Below are positions 9,798 to 18,514 of a DNA stretch of 64,000 nucleotides, piece after piece. The position numbers and the translations under genes were made by a program. The stretch lies in contig NZ_JAGQFP010000001.1 of the NCBI RefSeq assembly GCF_019090095.1, positions 744,001 through 808,000 of the forward strand, written 5' to 3'. This stretch comes from Stutzerimonas stutzeri (GTDB lineage Bacteria > Pseudomonadota > Gammaproteobacteria > Pseudomonadales > Pseudomonadaceae). Position 1 is the first letter of the stretch. Each line of letters starts with the position of its first letter. Under the pieces are notes generated by a model. That model did no database searches, was not told the DNA's origin, and worked only from the letters and a program-made list of their open reading frames with translations.

Positions 9798-11120
9798 TCA
9801 GCGTGAAGCGGGCAGCACCCTGCCGCGGCACTCGCCAAAACCGATCGAAGCGTAGCCCTCACGCTGGCAACGCGCCCTGAAGATGATCTCGTCGCCGTCC
9901 TCGAGGAAGGTCCGGGTTTCGCCGCTCGCCAGTTCCAGCGCTTGCTTACCGCCCACGGTGATCTCCAGCAGGCTGCCGCAGCTGTCGGTGGTCTCACCAG
10001 ACAACGTGCCCGAACCGAACAGGTCGCCCGGTTGCAGACTGCAGCCATTGACGCTGTGGTGAGCGACCATCTGGGCCACGGTCCAATACATGTTGCGCGT
10101 GCTGCTCAGGGTGATGCGCTGCGCCGGCAGGCCCTTGTCGCGCATGGCCTGGGTCTGCAGCAGCACCTCCAGCTCGATATCCAGCGCCCCCTGGCGCTGG
10201 TCCTGTTCGTCGTACAGGTACGCCAACGGTTGCGGATCGCCTTCAGGACGCGCCGGTTGTGCACAGCGGAAGGGTTCCAGGGCCTCGGGCGTCACCACCC
10301 AGGGCGAGACGCTGGTGGCGAAACTCTTGGACAGAAACGGCCCCAGCGGCTGGTATTCCCAGGCTTGCAGATCACGGGCCGACCAATCGTTGAGCAGACA
10401 GAAACCGGCGACATGGCTGCCCGCCTCGCCAATTGCGATGGCTTCACCACGGGCGTTGCCTTCACCAATCCAGATGCCCAACTCCAGTTCGTGATCCAGG
10501 CGTTTGCTCGGACCGAAGCTCGGCTCCGTGGCACCGGGCGGCATGGTCTGTCCATTGGGCCGTTTGACCGTAGCGCCGGAGACATCGATGGTCGATGCGC
10601 GACCGTGATAGCCGATGGGTACGTACTTGTAATTCGGCAGCAAGGGATTGTCCGGACGGAACAGCTTGCCGACGTTGTTAGCGTGGTGAATGCCGACGTA
10701 GAAGTCGGTGTAGTCGCCCACCTTGGCCGGCAGGTGCATCCGGCACTGGCTCATCGGCTGCAACAGTGTCTCGCCCATGCCTTGCAGGCGCTCGCGCTGC
10801 TCGCAGGTGTCGGCAAGCAAGCCTTGCAGCGCCTCGCGCAGCGCCTTGCGGGCCGGTGCGCCCAGCGCAAAGAAGGCGTTGAGGCTGCTGGCGCTGGCGG
10901 CCTTGGCCGCTTCGGCGGCGCGCCCTTCGAACAGACCGGCTTCGCAGGCTGCGGCCAGGTCCAGAATGTAGTCACCGATCGCAACGCCACCGCGTGCCTG
11001 CCCGCCGTCCCGGCTGAAGACGCCCAGCGGCAGGTTGGCGAGGGGAAAATCCGAGTGGCCGTTGGCCGATTCGACCCAGCTGCGTAACGCGTTTTGTACG
11101 GGCATGGTCTGTGCGCTCAT
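9798..11120 (-). CDS. fahA: Fumarylacetoacetase
   Basis: 440-aa enzyme that hydrolyses fumarylacetoacetate to fumarate and acetoacetate, the last step of tyrosine/homogentisate breakdown. Typical blocks are seen: DFYVGIHHANNVGK, PIGYHGRAS, ELELGIWIG, NDWSARDLQAWEYQPLGPF and GSGTLSGE. The start at 11120 has GGGA at good spacing and lies 2 bases past the hmgA stop; an in-frame ATG at 11132 has no ribosome site. Cotranscribed with hmgA. The maleylacetoacetate isomerase gene that commonly follows in Pseudomonas is absent here; the next gene is convergent. Confidence 0.96.
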   Translation of the reverse strand: MSAQTMPVQNALRSWVESANGHSDFPLANLPLGVFSRDGGQARGGVAIGDYILDLAAACEAGLFEGRAAEAAKAASASSLNAFFALGAPARKALREALQGLLADTCEQRERLQGMGETLLQPMSQCRMHLPAKVGDYTDFYVGIHHANNVGKLFRPDNPLLPNYKYVPIGYHGRASTIDVSGATVKRPNGQTMPPGATEPSFGPSKRLDHELELGIWIGEGNARGEAIAIGEAGSHVAGFCLLNDWSARDLQAWEYQPLGPFLSKSFATSVSPWVVTPEALEPFRCAQPARPEGDPQPLAYLYDEQDQRQGALDIELEVLLQTQAMRDKGLPAQRITLSSTRNMYWTVAQMVAHHSVNGCSLQPGDLFGSGTLSGETTDSCGSLLEITVGGKQALELASGETRTFLEDGDEIIFRARCQREGYASIGFGECRGRVLPASR

Positions 11121-11121
11121 C

Positions 11122-12426
11122 TCAGTTCCCATTTTTGTCGAAAGTCTTGGTCAGGCCGGCCCAGCAGCTGTCGTAGTCATCCTGCAACTGCGGGCTCTCC
11201 AGTGCCTGGCGGGTTGGCCGGAGCACCTGGCCGGTTTCGAACATGAAGGCCATGGTGTTCTCGATCTTGTGCGGTTTGAGTTCGGCGTTGATGGCCTGTT
11301 CAGTGGACACATGATCCGGGCCGTGGGCACTCATGCAGTTATGCAGCGAGGCGCCACCCGGCGAGAAGCCATCGGCCTTGGCGTCGTAGGCGCCGGCGAT
11401 CAGCCCCATGAACTCGTTCATCAGGTTGCGGTGGAACCACGGCGGCCGGAAGGTGTTTTCCGCCACCATCCAGCGCGGCGGGAAGATGACGAAATCGATA
11501 TTGGCCATGCCGTGGATGGCACTTGGCGACGTCAGCACCGTGAAGATGGACGGGTCCGGATGGTCGAAGCTGACCGTGCCGATGGTGTTGAAACGGCGCA
11601 GGTCGTATTTGTAAGGCACGTTATTGCCATGCCAGGCGACGACGTCCAGTGGCGAGTGATCGAGCTCGGTCGCCCAGAGCTCACCGAGGAATTTCTGCAC
11701 CAGCTGGACCGGTTCGTCACGCTCTTCGAAGTGCGCAACGGGGGCCAGGAAATCGCGCGGATTGGCCAGACCGTTGCTGCCGATCGGTCCCAGGTCCGGC
11801 AGCCGCAAGGCGCAACCGTGGTTCTCGCAGACGTAGCCACTGGCGCTGGTGTCCAGCAACTCGACGCGAAACTTCATGCCGCGCGGAATCACCGCGACCT
11901 CCAGCGGCGCCACGTCCAGCACACCCAACTCGGTAACCAGTTTCAGCGTGCCCTGCTGGGGGACGATCAACAGCTCGCCATCAGCGTCGAAGAACACCCG
12001 CTCCATCGACTGGTTGGCCGCGTAACGGTAAATGCTTGCGCCCGCCGGCTGGTTCGGCTCGCCATTGGCGGCGACGCACGTCAGGCCATCGATGAAGTCG
12101 GTCGCAGCCTCAGGCATCGGCGCCGGGTTCCAACGCAGGCGGTTCGGCGTGACGGCGCCCAGCGCCGCTTCCAGCTGCTTGTCCAACCGCAGGTATTTGC
12201 CATGGTTGGCAGACGGCCGGATGCGATACAGCCAGATCCGCCGCGCCTCGCTACGCGGGACGGTGAACGCGGTGCCGGACAGCAGCTCGGTGTAAAGCCC
12301 GTACGGTACCTTCTGCGGTGAGTTCTGACCGAGCGGCAACGCGCCGGCTAGCGCTTCGCTGCTGAACTCGTTACCGAAGCCGGACTGGTATCGATGAGCC
12401 TGTAGGTCTTGTTCTTGGGTAGGCAT
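11122..12426 (-). CDS. hmgA: Homogentisate 1,2-dioxygenase
   Basis: 434-aa cupin-fold iron dioxygenase that opens the ring of homogentisate to maleylacetoacetate. Recognisable family blocks include [13 protein letters not shown] at the N-terminus, [18 protein letters not shown], and VIFPPRW followed by FRPPWFHRN and EFMGLI, which carry the metal-binding residues. First gene of the hmgA-fahA operon; its start lies 15 bases from a perfect palindrome that is the likely HmgR operator. Confidence 0.98.
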   Translation of the reverse strand: MPTQEQDLQAHRYQSGFGNEFSSEALAGALPLGQNSPQKVPYGLYTELLSGTAFTVPRSEARRIWLYRIRPSANHGKYLRLDKQLEAALGAVTPNRLRWNPAPMPEAATDFIDGLTCVAANGEPNQPAGASIYRYAANQSMERVFFDADGELLIVPQQGTLKLVTELGVLDVAPLEVAVIPRGMKFRVELLDTSASGYVCENHGCALRLPDLGPIGSNGLANPRDFLAPVAHFEERDEPVQLVQKFLGELWATELDHSPLDVVAWHGNNVPYKYDLRRFNTIGTVSFDHPDPSIFTVLTSPSAIHGMANIDFVIFPPRWMVAENTFRPPWFHRNLMNEFMGLIAGAYDAKADGFSPGGASLHNCMSAHGPDHVSTEQAINAELKPHKIENTMAFMFETGQVLRPTRQALESPQLQDDYDSCWAGLTKTFDKNGN

Positions 12427-12440
12427 GGCGATCTCTCGAT

Positions 12441-12461
12441 TTGCGTAATCGGTTTACGCAA
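12441..12461. promoter_or_regulatory. Inverted repeat in the hmgA-hmgR intergenic region, likely HmgR operator
   Basis: TTGCGTAA (12441-12448), five-base spacer, TTACGCAA (12454-12461): a perfect 8+8 inverted repeat immediately upstream of hmgA and between the divergent genes. IclR-family HmgR in Pseudomonas binds a palindrome in this intergenic position, so repression relieved by homogentisate is the likely control. Confidence 0.85.
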
Positions 12462-12529
12462 AAAGTAATTTGAAGTCCTCTCAGCGTCAAGCTATAAACA
12501 GCGCCTTTACCAGGCAGACAGTCGAGCTC

Positions 12530-13312
12530 ATGGCAGACAGCAACGCGCAAGCAGCACCCCGGCGGCAGAAAGTGCAGGCGGCGGAAGTGGGTACGGACAT
12601 CCTCACGGCGCTGGCCGAACTGGCGCCGGCGACCTCGCTGTCACGCCTGGCCGAGCACGTCGGCATGCCGGCCAGCAAAGTGCATCGCTATCTGCAAGCT
12701 TTGATGGCAAGCGGTTTCGCCGAACAGGATCCATTGACCAACCATTACGGGCTGGGCCGCGCCGCGCTGTTCGTTGGGCTGGCAGCGTTGGGTAGGTTGG
12801 ATGTGGTCAAGTTGGCGACACCTCATCTGGTACAGCTGCGCGACGAGCTCAACGAGACCTGCTTTCTCGCTGTTTGGGGTAACCGGGGTCCAGCGGTGGT
12901 GCATGTCGAGCAAGCGGTGCGCGCGGTGACGCTCATCACCCAGGTGGGCTCCGTGCTGCCATTGCTGGGCTCGTCCACCGGTCTGGTATTCAACGCCTTC
13001 ATGCCGAACGCCGAGACCGCCGCGCTGCGCGAAGCGGAGATGAAGCTGCCGTCCGCCCCTTCCTCCGAGGCACTGCTCGCGACCATGAGCGAACTCCAGC
13101 GCACACACGTCCAGCACGTGCACGGCCTGCTGATGGCGGGGGTCAATGCGCTGTCCGCGCCGCTGTTCAGTCACGGCCAGCGATTGGCAGGCGTCATCAC
13201 CGTGGTCGGCGCCGAGCCCGGTTTCGTGGTCGAACCAGGCGGCGTCGAGGCACAGCGTTTGTTGCAGGTCGCACGGGAAATCAGCGCTCGGATGGGCGCC
13301 GAGCGCCCATAA
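12530..13312 (+). CDS. hmgR: IclR-family regulator of the homogentisate genes
   Basis: 260-aa IclR-type regulator: N-terminal winged helix (LTALAELAPATSLSRLAEHVGMPASKVHRYLQ begins near residue 23, described here only by its key helix ASKVHRYL) and a C-terminal effector domain. It is transcribed divergently from hmgA, which fits HmgR. ATG 12530 was chosen because the protein then begins a short linker before the HTH; an in-frame start at 12470 would add 20 residues. A 21-bp palindrome lies about 70 bases upstream. Confidence 0.9.
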   Translation: MADSNAQAAPRRQKVQAAEVGTDILTALAELAPATSLSRLAEHVGMPASKVHRYLQALMASGFAEQDPLTNHYGLGRAALFVGLAALGRLDVVKLATPHLVQLRDELNETCFLAVWGNRGPAVVHVEQAVRAVTLITQVGSVLPLLGSSTGLVFNAFMPNAETAALREAEMKLPSAPSSEALLATMSELQRTHVQHVHGLLMAGVNALSAPLFSHGQRLAGVITVVGAEPGFVVEPGGVEAQRLLQVAREISARMGAERP

Positions 13313-13472
13313 GGGTAGTTCGCTCCGCTGTCCCGGCGGCGCCGTGGCGGGCCCAGGCTTAGGGTGAGCACCCGTCAACGAGCCTGTGACCGAACGGCCA
13401 CTTATCGGCTCTCCGGACGGGCGCCTTGCAGGTGCGACAATCTGGCATAAAAGTCTTTAAGGATTGCATAGC

Positions 13473-13492
13473 AAAATTACGGCCGTAATTTT
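13473..13492. promoter_or_regulatory. Perfect 20-bp palindrome upstream of the HDOD gene
   Basis: AAAATTACGGCCGTAATTTT is exactly self-complementary. It ends 13 bases before the preferred ATG at 13506, where a bound protein could block transcription or translation initiation. If the TTG at 13464 were the start, the palindrome would lie inside the coding sequence. The factor is unknown. Confidence 0.6.
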
Positions 13493-13505
13493 GGGAATCA
13501 ATCTA

Positions 13506-14771
13506 ATGGTCAAGCGCTCGGTTTCGCCACAACAGCCTCATCCGATCACCGGCGGTGACCTGCGGCCGAGCGCCATTTCCTATGTGCTGATCGCCTACAG
13601 CGAGCCCTGGCGAGCGGATCAGCTGGCCCAGCTGGTTGAAAGCCTAGCGCCGAGGACTCGCGTCATGCAGGTGCACGACGGCCACTCGGCGCTCGCCGCC
13701 TGCCACCGACAGGCACCTGATCTATTGATTGTGGACGGCGAACTGGACGAGCTGGATGGCTTCTCGCTGCTGGCTCAACTGCGCCAGGGCGCCTCGGCAC
13801 GGCTGCTGCCCTGCATCTTGATCAGCCAACGGCTGGATGCCGAAAGCGTCAAGGCTGCCCGCCCGCTACGGCCCCACGCCTACCTCGGTAAGCCCTGCAA
13901 TCTCGACGAGCTGCAGCGGCGCCTACTGACCCTACTGCCGCGACCGCCACGCGGCCTGCCGGTGCCCGCCGATCATCAAGGACCCGGCCTGGAGGCGTTC
14001 CTCGAGCGAATGCGCAACAACAACCGCGGCGCGCCGATGCTCGAAGCGGTCCAGATTGCAATTCAGGAATGCCTGAGCGCCGAGGACAAGGACCTGAGCC
14101 TCATCGAGCAACAGCTCGTCAAAGACCCGCAAGTCACCGCGCGGCTGATTCAGCTCGCCAACAGCGCCGCGCAGCACCAGGCCAGCGTATGCCAGTCGTT
14201 GTCCCAGGCATTGCCGAGGCTCGGGCTCAAGCGCGCGCTCAACCTGGTCCTGGCCATGGCCTTGCAGCACAGCGCCATCCTGGCTGATGAGCGTCTTTCG
14301 CGCCGCGCCGCGACCATCTGCGCGGAGGCCCAACGCGCCGCGCAGTTGGCTGAATGGCTGGCGCGCAAGGCGAAGCTCGACGTCGAGCTCTGCTATACCG
14401 CCGGGCTGTTGCACAACATCGGCGAACTCGCGCTACTACGAACGTTGCAAGACTGGCTCGACAGCGGCGAAGGGCTCGAAGAAGAGCAGATCGAGTCGGT
14501 GCTCGCAGGCTACGCGGCCGGTTTCGGCTCGGCCTTGCGTTCGCGGTGGGCACTACCTCTTCAGCTGCGCCAGGTGAGCAGCACCTTCTATGGGTTAGCT
14601 GCCGATGTAGTCTGTCGCGAAGCACTGGTGCTGAATCTGGCCGGTTCGTTGATGCGCTTGCCGCCCGATCACGCCCCGGCCAGTCTCCGCGACGACCGCA
14701 CCGTGCGGCTGCTTCGGCTCGATGCCGCGATCCTCGACGAAGTCGCCAGCGTCGAGGCACTTGCCGGTTAA
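13506..14771 (+). CDS. Response-regulator receiver plus HDOD-domain signalling protein
   Basis: 421-aa cytosolic protein. Residues ~15-135 form a receiver-like domain (DLLIVDGELDELDGF, with a candidate phospho-acceptor aspartate, and the YLGKPCN lysine). Residues ~190-380 are an HDOD domain (LSLIEQQLVKDPQVTARLIQLANSA, key part VTARLIQLANS; also LLHNIGELALL). HDOD proteins lack HD catalytic residues and usually act as signalling adaptors. The start at ATG 13506 is preferred over TTG 13464. The stop is followed within a few bases by a decayed diguanylate cyclase copy, whose signalling theme it shares. Confidence 0.85.
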   Translation: MVKRSVSPQQPHPITGGDLRPSAISYVLIAYSEPWRADQLAQLVESLAPRTRVMQVHDGHSALAACHRQAPDLLIVDGELDELDGFSLLAQLRQGASARLLPCILISQRLDAESVKAARPLRPHAYLGKPCNLDELQRRLLTLLPRPPRGLPVPADHQGPGLEAFLERMRNNNRGAPMLEAVQIAIQECLSAEDKDLSLIEQQLVKDPQVTARLIQLANSAAQHQASVCQSLSQALPRLGLKRALNLVLAMALQHSAILADERLSRRAATICAEAQRAAQLAEWLARKAKLDVELCYTAGLLHNIGELALLRTLQDWLDSGEGLEEEQIESVLAGYAAGFGSALRSRWALPLQLRQVSSTFYGLAADVVCREALVLNLAGSLMRLPPDHAPASLRDDRTVRLLRLDAAILDEVASVEALAG

Positions 14772-14777
14772 CTCATC

Positions 14778-15268
14778 GCGCGCACATGCGCCGCGCTGGC
14801 CGCAACGGGTAGCCGGACAAGGCGCCCGGTTCATCCAGCCAGGACGTCGCTCGCCGCGACCACGCGGTCCCTTCCGCGCTGCTTGGCCGCGTACAGCGCC
14901 TTGTCGGCCTTGTTGTAGAAGGCCGCGAAGTCCTCGCCGGCGGCAAGCTGTGCAACGCCGAGGCTGGCGGTGATGGAGACGTTCAGCTCGCCCGACGAAA
15001 CAGTGCCTTGCGCAATGGAGCATTTAAGCCGCTCGGCGATCTCCATCGCATCCGCTTCGGGCGCACGCGGCATCAAGACCGCGAGTTCCTCACCACCCAG
15101 GCGGGGCAGGACGTCGCCGGCACGGAGTGCGCGTTGACAGGTTCGCACCACCATCCGGAGCGTCTTATCACCCACCGGATGGCCGAAACGATCGCCGCGT
15201 CGATTCGCTCGTTCAACGTCGCCGCTTTCACCGCGATATCGTTCAACGTGCGCAGCCCTTGGATGAGT
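14778..15268 (-). pseudogene. Decayed copy of the diguanylate cyclase gene (GGDEF fragment)
   Basis: This stretch matches the intact diguanylate cyclase gene and its 3' flank (about 18470-19511) almost base for base. It lacks roughly 560 bases: sequence equivalent to 18878 is joined directly to that of 19435 near 15194. The surviving frame still encodes the C-terminal GGDEF part, with GGEEL in place of GGEEF. At 15268 the similarity stops and unrelated DNA begins. The N-terminal sensor, membrane helices and part of the GGDEF core are missing, so it should be inactive. Confidence 0.88.
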
Positions 15269-15320
15269 GCTTCTGCACGAGCGGATCGTTCGCGCTGCGG
15301 GACATGCGGTCGCTTCGCTG

Positions 15321-16091
15321 TCACCCCCGATAAAAAGCCGATGGCGGCATGCCGAAGTAGCGCTTGAACATGACGGTATAAGCGCTCTGGCTGCTGTAAC
15401 CATGCTCCAGCGCAACCTGCACGATCGGTGTACCTTCGGCCAGGCTTTCGAGCGACAACAGCAGGCGCGCTAATTGGCGCCATTGCCCGAATGTGATGCC
15501 GGTGTGGTTCTTGAACTGGCGGTGGAACGTCTTCTTACTCATGGCGAGGCGTTCGGCCCATTCGATGACCGTTGCGGGGTCATCCGGCTGCTGAGCCAGG
15601 CGCGTGCAAACCTGGCTCAGGCGCCTGTCCTGCGGCCACGGCAGATGAAAAGGCAAGACGGGGAGCGTCTGGATCTCGTCGAGCAGTAGGCGCATCAGAC
15701 GTCCGTTGCGGCCGTCGAGGTCGTAGTCCAGCGGTATCCGTGACGCTTCCAACACCAGCTCGCGCAACAAGGGCGATACGCTGAGGACGCAGTTCTCCGT
15801 CGGAAGGTGTGGCGCGGCATCCTGATCCACGAACATGGTTCGCATGCTGACCGGCCCGCGCATGCGAACAGTATGCTCGACATTCGCCTGAAGCCAGACG
15901 CCACGCGTGGGCGGGACGACCCAGCGCCCGCGATTGGTAGCGATCACCATCACGCCTTGCGTGGCGTACAGAAATTGCGAGCGCTTGTGCTTGTGTGGAG
16001 CAATGACGTGCCCGTGAGGGTACTCCACCGCCAGACCTGTCACCGGGCGCTGTGCTTCCTCGAAGGGCAGGTGATGCCGAGAGTCTGCCAC
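15321..16091 (-). CDS. AraC-family regulator with cupin sensor
   Basis: 256-aa regulator: an N-terminal cupin-like domain (HKHKRSQFLYATQG, residues ~30-100) and a C-terminal AraC double HTH (MSKKTFHRQFKNHTG, then VALEHGYSSQSAYTVMFKRYFG). It is divergent from an EamA-type exporter gene 90 bases away, a layout like NimR/NimT-type drug or metabolite exporters, so it probably controls that exporter. It lies inside a block inserted into a decayed duplication. Its 3' end is about 50 bases from the left edge of the block. Confidence 0.88.
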   Translation of the reverse strand: MADSRHHLPFEEAQRPVTGLAVEYPHGHVIAPHKHKRSQFLYATQGVMVIATNRGRWVVPPTRGVWLQANVEHTVRMRGPVSMRTMFVDQDAAPHLPTENCVLSVSPLLRELVLEASRIPLDYDLDGRNGRLMRLLLDEIQTLPVLPFHLPWPQDRRLSQVCTRLAQQPDDPATVIEWAERLAMSKKTFHRQFKNHTGITFGQWRQLARLLLSLESLAEGTPIVQVALEHGYSSQSAYTVMFKRYFGMPPSAFYRG

Positions 16092-16180
16092 TATCAGAGT
16101 GACCCTTTTAAGATAATAACTGCCACTTTATCTTAATACAGCTCGGCCCGACCTGATCTACGATAGATTTCTTTGCGTGT

Positions 16181-17089
16181 ATGCAGAGGACGAGCATGAG
16201 ATTCATGTTGTTTCCTATATTTGCCATGGCACTTTGGGCTGGCAACGTTATTGTTTCCAAGATGGCAGCGGGGAGTATTTCCCCGCTGGCGATCACCTTT
16301 TATCGACTGGCGCTGGCGGTTGCCGTCATGAGCCTTTTCGTGGCCGGCCCCACATGGCGCAATCGCGCCATCATCAGGCGCTCTTGGCCCAAACTCATGC
16401 TCCTCGGTTTTCTCAGCATGGCGTTCTACCAATGCCTGTCGTACTGGGCGGCGGACACCTCGACAGCGACCAACATGGCAATCATCACGGCCTTGACGCC
16501 ATTGTTGACCATGCTGGTCAGTTCACTTGTACTGAGAGAGCATCCTTCGCTGGGCATGATATTGGGTGGCACCATTGCCCTATGGGGAACGGCCTACCTC
16601 ATCAGCGAGGGGGCGCCCGCTGAATTGCTCAAGGGCAATTACCGCGTCGGGGACATGCTGATGCTTGGGGCAGCGCTTTGCTATGCGTCCTACAGCGTCC
16701 TGCTGCGCAGATGGCGTATTGCCTTGCCGGCGTGGCAATCGACTTACTTACAGGCCTCGTCGGCGCTGGTATTCATGCTTCCGATGCTGCTGCTGGTTCC
16801 AGCCGGACAGGCTTCACTGGATGCATCGACGATACCGCTTATCCTTTATGCGGGCATCCTGGCTTCCGTTGTCTTGCCCTTCTTCTGGATTAAAGGTGTC
16901 GAACACCTGGGACCGAATCGTTGCAGCGTGTTCATGAACGTGCTGCCCATCATGACGGCTGGATTGGCGATCGTGCTGCTGAATGAGCAGTTGGGGTGGC
17001 ATCATCTTATTGGTGGAAGTGTTGCCCTGTTAGGAGTATTCATTGCTCAGACGCTGCGGATTGGCACGTTCGAAAGGAAAGTAGCATGA
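16181..17089 (+). CDS. EamA/DMT-family transporter
   Basis: 302-aa inner-membrane protein with about ten helices arranged as two EamA repeats (first repeat FAMALWAGNVIVSKMA; second LGAALCYASYSVLLRRW). DMT family members export amino acids, metabolites or drugs; the substrate cannot be read from sequence. It overlaps the next gene by four bases (ATGA) and is divergent from an AraC regulator. Two nearby ATGs exist; 16181 opens MQRTSMRFMLF and the ATG at 16196 is an alternative. Confidence 0.88.
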   Translation: MQRTSMRFMLFPIFAMALWAGNVIVSKMAAGSISPLAITFYRLALAVAVMSLFVAGPTWRNRAIIRRSWPKLMLLGFLSMAFYQCLSYWAADTSTATNMAIITALTPLLTMLVSSLVLREHPSLGMILGGTIALWGTAYLISEGAPAELLKGNYRVGDMLMLGAALCYASYSVLLRRWRIALPAWQSTYLQASSALVFMLPMLLLVPAGQASLDASTIPLILYAGILASVVLPFFWIKGVEHLGPNRCSVFMNVLPIMTAGLAIVLLNEQLGWHHLIGGSVALLGVFIAQTLRIGTFERKVA

Positions 17090-18003
17090 GTTCCCCGCTT
17101 TTCACGCCGGAGCACGCCACCGACCTTACGCAAGCCCTGAATCGTCTGTCTGCGGCACTTGAGCGTTTCACTCCCGGAGGCTTGCCGCCAGACGACAGGC
17201 CCTTGCCGGAAGCGCTGGCCTATCGCTGGCAGCCCGGGCGCGGCTTCTTCATGCAGGGGCAGTTGGTTCCGGTTGATTCGCCGCAATTGATCTCGTTCTC
17301 AGACTTGCGCAATATCGACCGGCAAAGCGAGAGGCTGTACCAGAACACCAAGCAGTTCGTGCAAGGCCATCCGGCTAACAATGTCCTGATGACGGGTGCG
17401 CGTGGGACAGGAAAATCCTCTTTGGTGCGCGCGTGCCTGGCTGCATTCCATCCCGAAGGCTTACGCCTCATCGAGGTCGAAAAACAGTCGCTGGATGACC
17501 TTCCGCACATCGTGAACCTGATCCAGCATGACACCAGAAGCTATCTAATCTTCTGTGATGACCTGTCGTTCGAGGAAGGCGAGCATGGCTACAAGGGCTT
17601 GAAGACCGTGCTCGACGGCTCCGTCGCGGGGCCATCGCCCAACGTGCTGATCTATGCCACGTCCAATCGTAGGCACATGGTCAGCGAACGCATGAGCGAC
17701 AACCTGGAACGAAGAAGCGACGACCAAGGGGAAATTCATCCTGGCGATTCGATCGAGGAAAAAATATCGTTGTCCGATCGCTTTGGGCTCCACCTTCATT
17801 TTTACTCGTTCAGCCAGGACGAATATTTGCACGCGGTGGCGCATTGGCTGGACCACTTCGGCCTGGACTTGCATTCCGACGAAGACATCAGAACCGAATC
17901 ATTGCAGTGGGCCACACAGCGCGGGACACGCTCTGGGCGTGTAGCGTGGCAGTTTGCCCGTGATTATGCGGGCAGAAAAAAGACCGAGGGAGAGCGATTC
18001 TGA
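17086..18003 (+). CDS. DUF815-type AAA ATP-binding protein
   Basis: 305-aa protein with a Walker A motif GARGTGKSS near residue 105 and a Walker B-like region YLIFCDDLSFE. It also has the ATSNRRHMVSE segment and the SLSDRFGLHL sensor region typical of DUF815 ATPases. The role of this family is not established. It overlaps the exporter stop by four bases, so the two are translationally coupled even though no functional link is known. Start MSSPLFTPEHA at 17086; the open frame extends upstream inside the exporter gene. Confidence 0.88.
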   Translation: MSSPLFTPEHATDLTQALNRLSAALERFTPGGLPPDDRPLPEALAYRWQPGRGFFMQGQLVPVDSPQLISFSDLRNIDRQSERLYQNTKQFVQGHPANNVLMTGARGTGKSSLVRACLAAFHPEGLRLIEVEKQSLDDLPHIVNLIQHDTRSYLIFCDDLSFEEGEHGYKGLKTVLDGSVAGPSPNVLIYATSNRRHMVSERMSDNLERRSDDQGEIHPGDSIEEKISLSDRFGLHLHFYSFSQDEYLHAVAHWLDHFGLDLHSDEDIRTESLQWATQRGTRSGRVAWQFARDYAGRKKTEGERF

Positions 18004-18071
18004 AGCTTGGGGGCGTTGGCGCCAAGGCGTTCTGGCATTTTTTGGGCAGGCCGAACTTTTCACCATGAATG

Positions 18072-18468
18072 CGATGGCGCTGACGTTCCAGTTTTCCCGA
18101 CGCAGCAGCTCACGTAGCGCCCGAGCCGGCTCGTACTCCGAGGCCGGACCGACAGCCTCGTCGCGGCAGCGCGCGAGGACGCGGGGCAGGCACTCGTCCG
18201 GCAGGTCCTGAACGGTGATCTCGTCTTCCTCGCAAGTCGCCAGCGCATACTGCAGGACATTTCGCAGTTCGCGGATATTGCCCGGCCACGGATAGGCCAG
18301 CAGAGCGCTCATCGGGGGGCGGAAGGCGCACCTGGTCATGACTGGCATAGGAATACTCAGCACATCGGCCAGCTCGCGCAGTCGAACAGCTGGTCGATAC
18401 GTGCTTGGTCAAGGGTCCCGAACGGCCCAGGCTGCATCAGGCTATGCTCGGCCAGCAGGCCGCGCGCG
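18072..18468 (-). pseudogene. Decayed fragment of an acoR-like gene
   Basis: Bases ~18072-18314 match acoR 20800-21042 (AAA C-terminus through the start of the HTH). Bases ~18316-18468 match acoR 21761-21911 (region just before the AAA domain). About 718 bases holding Walker A and B are missing between them. The fragment abuts, at a CGCGCGCA microhomology, the 3' flank of the intact diguanylate cyclase gene. It cannot encode a working activator. Confidence 0.88.
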
Positions 18469-18514
18469 CATGCGCCGCGCCGGCCGCAACGGCTAGCCGG
18501 ACAAGGCGCTCGGT

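Noticed and set aside
9942..12321. Long plus-strand frames over fahA and hmgA
   Set aside because: Shadows of two strongly conserved enzymes on the minus strand.
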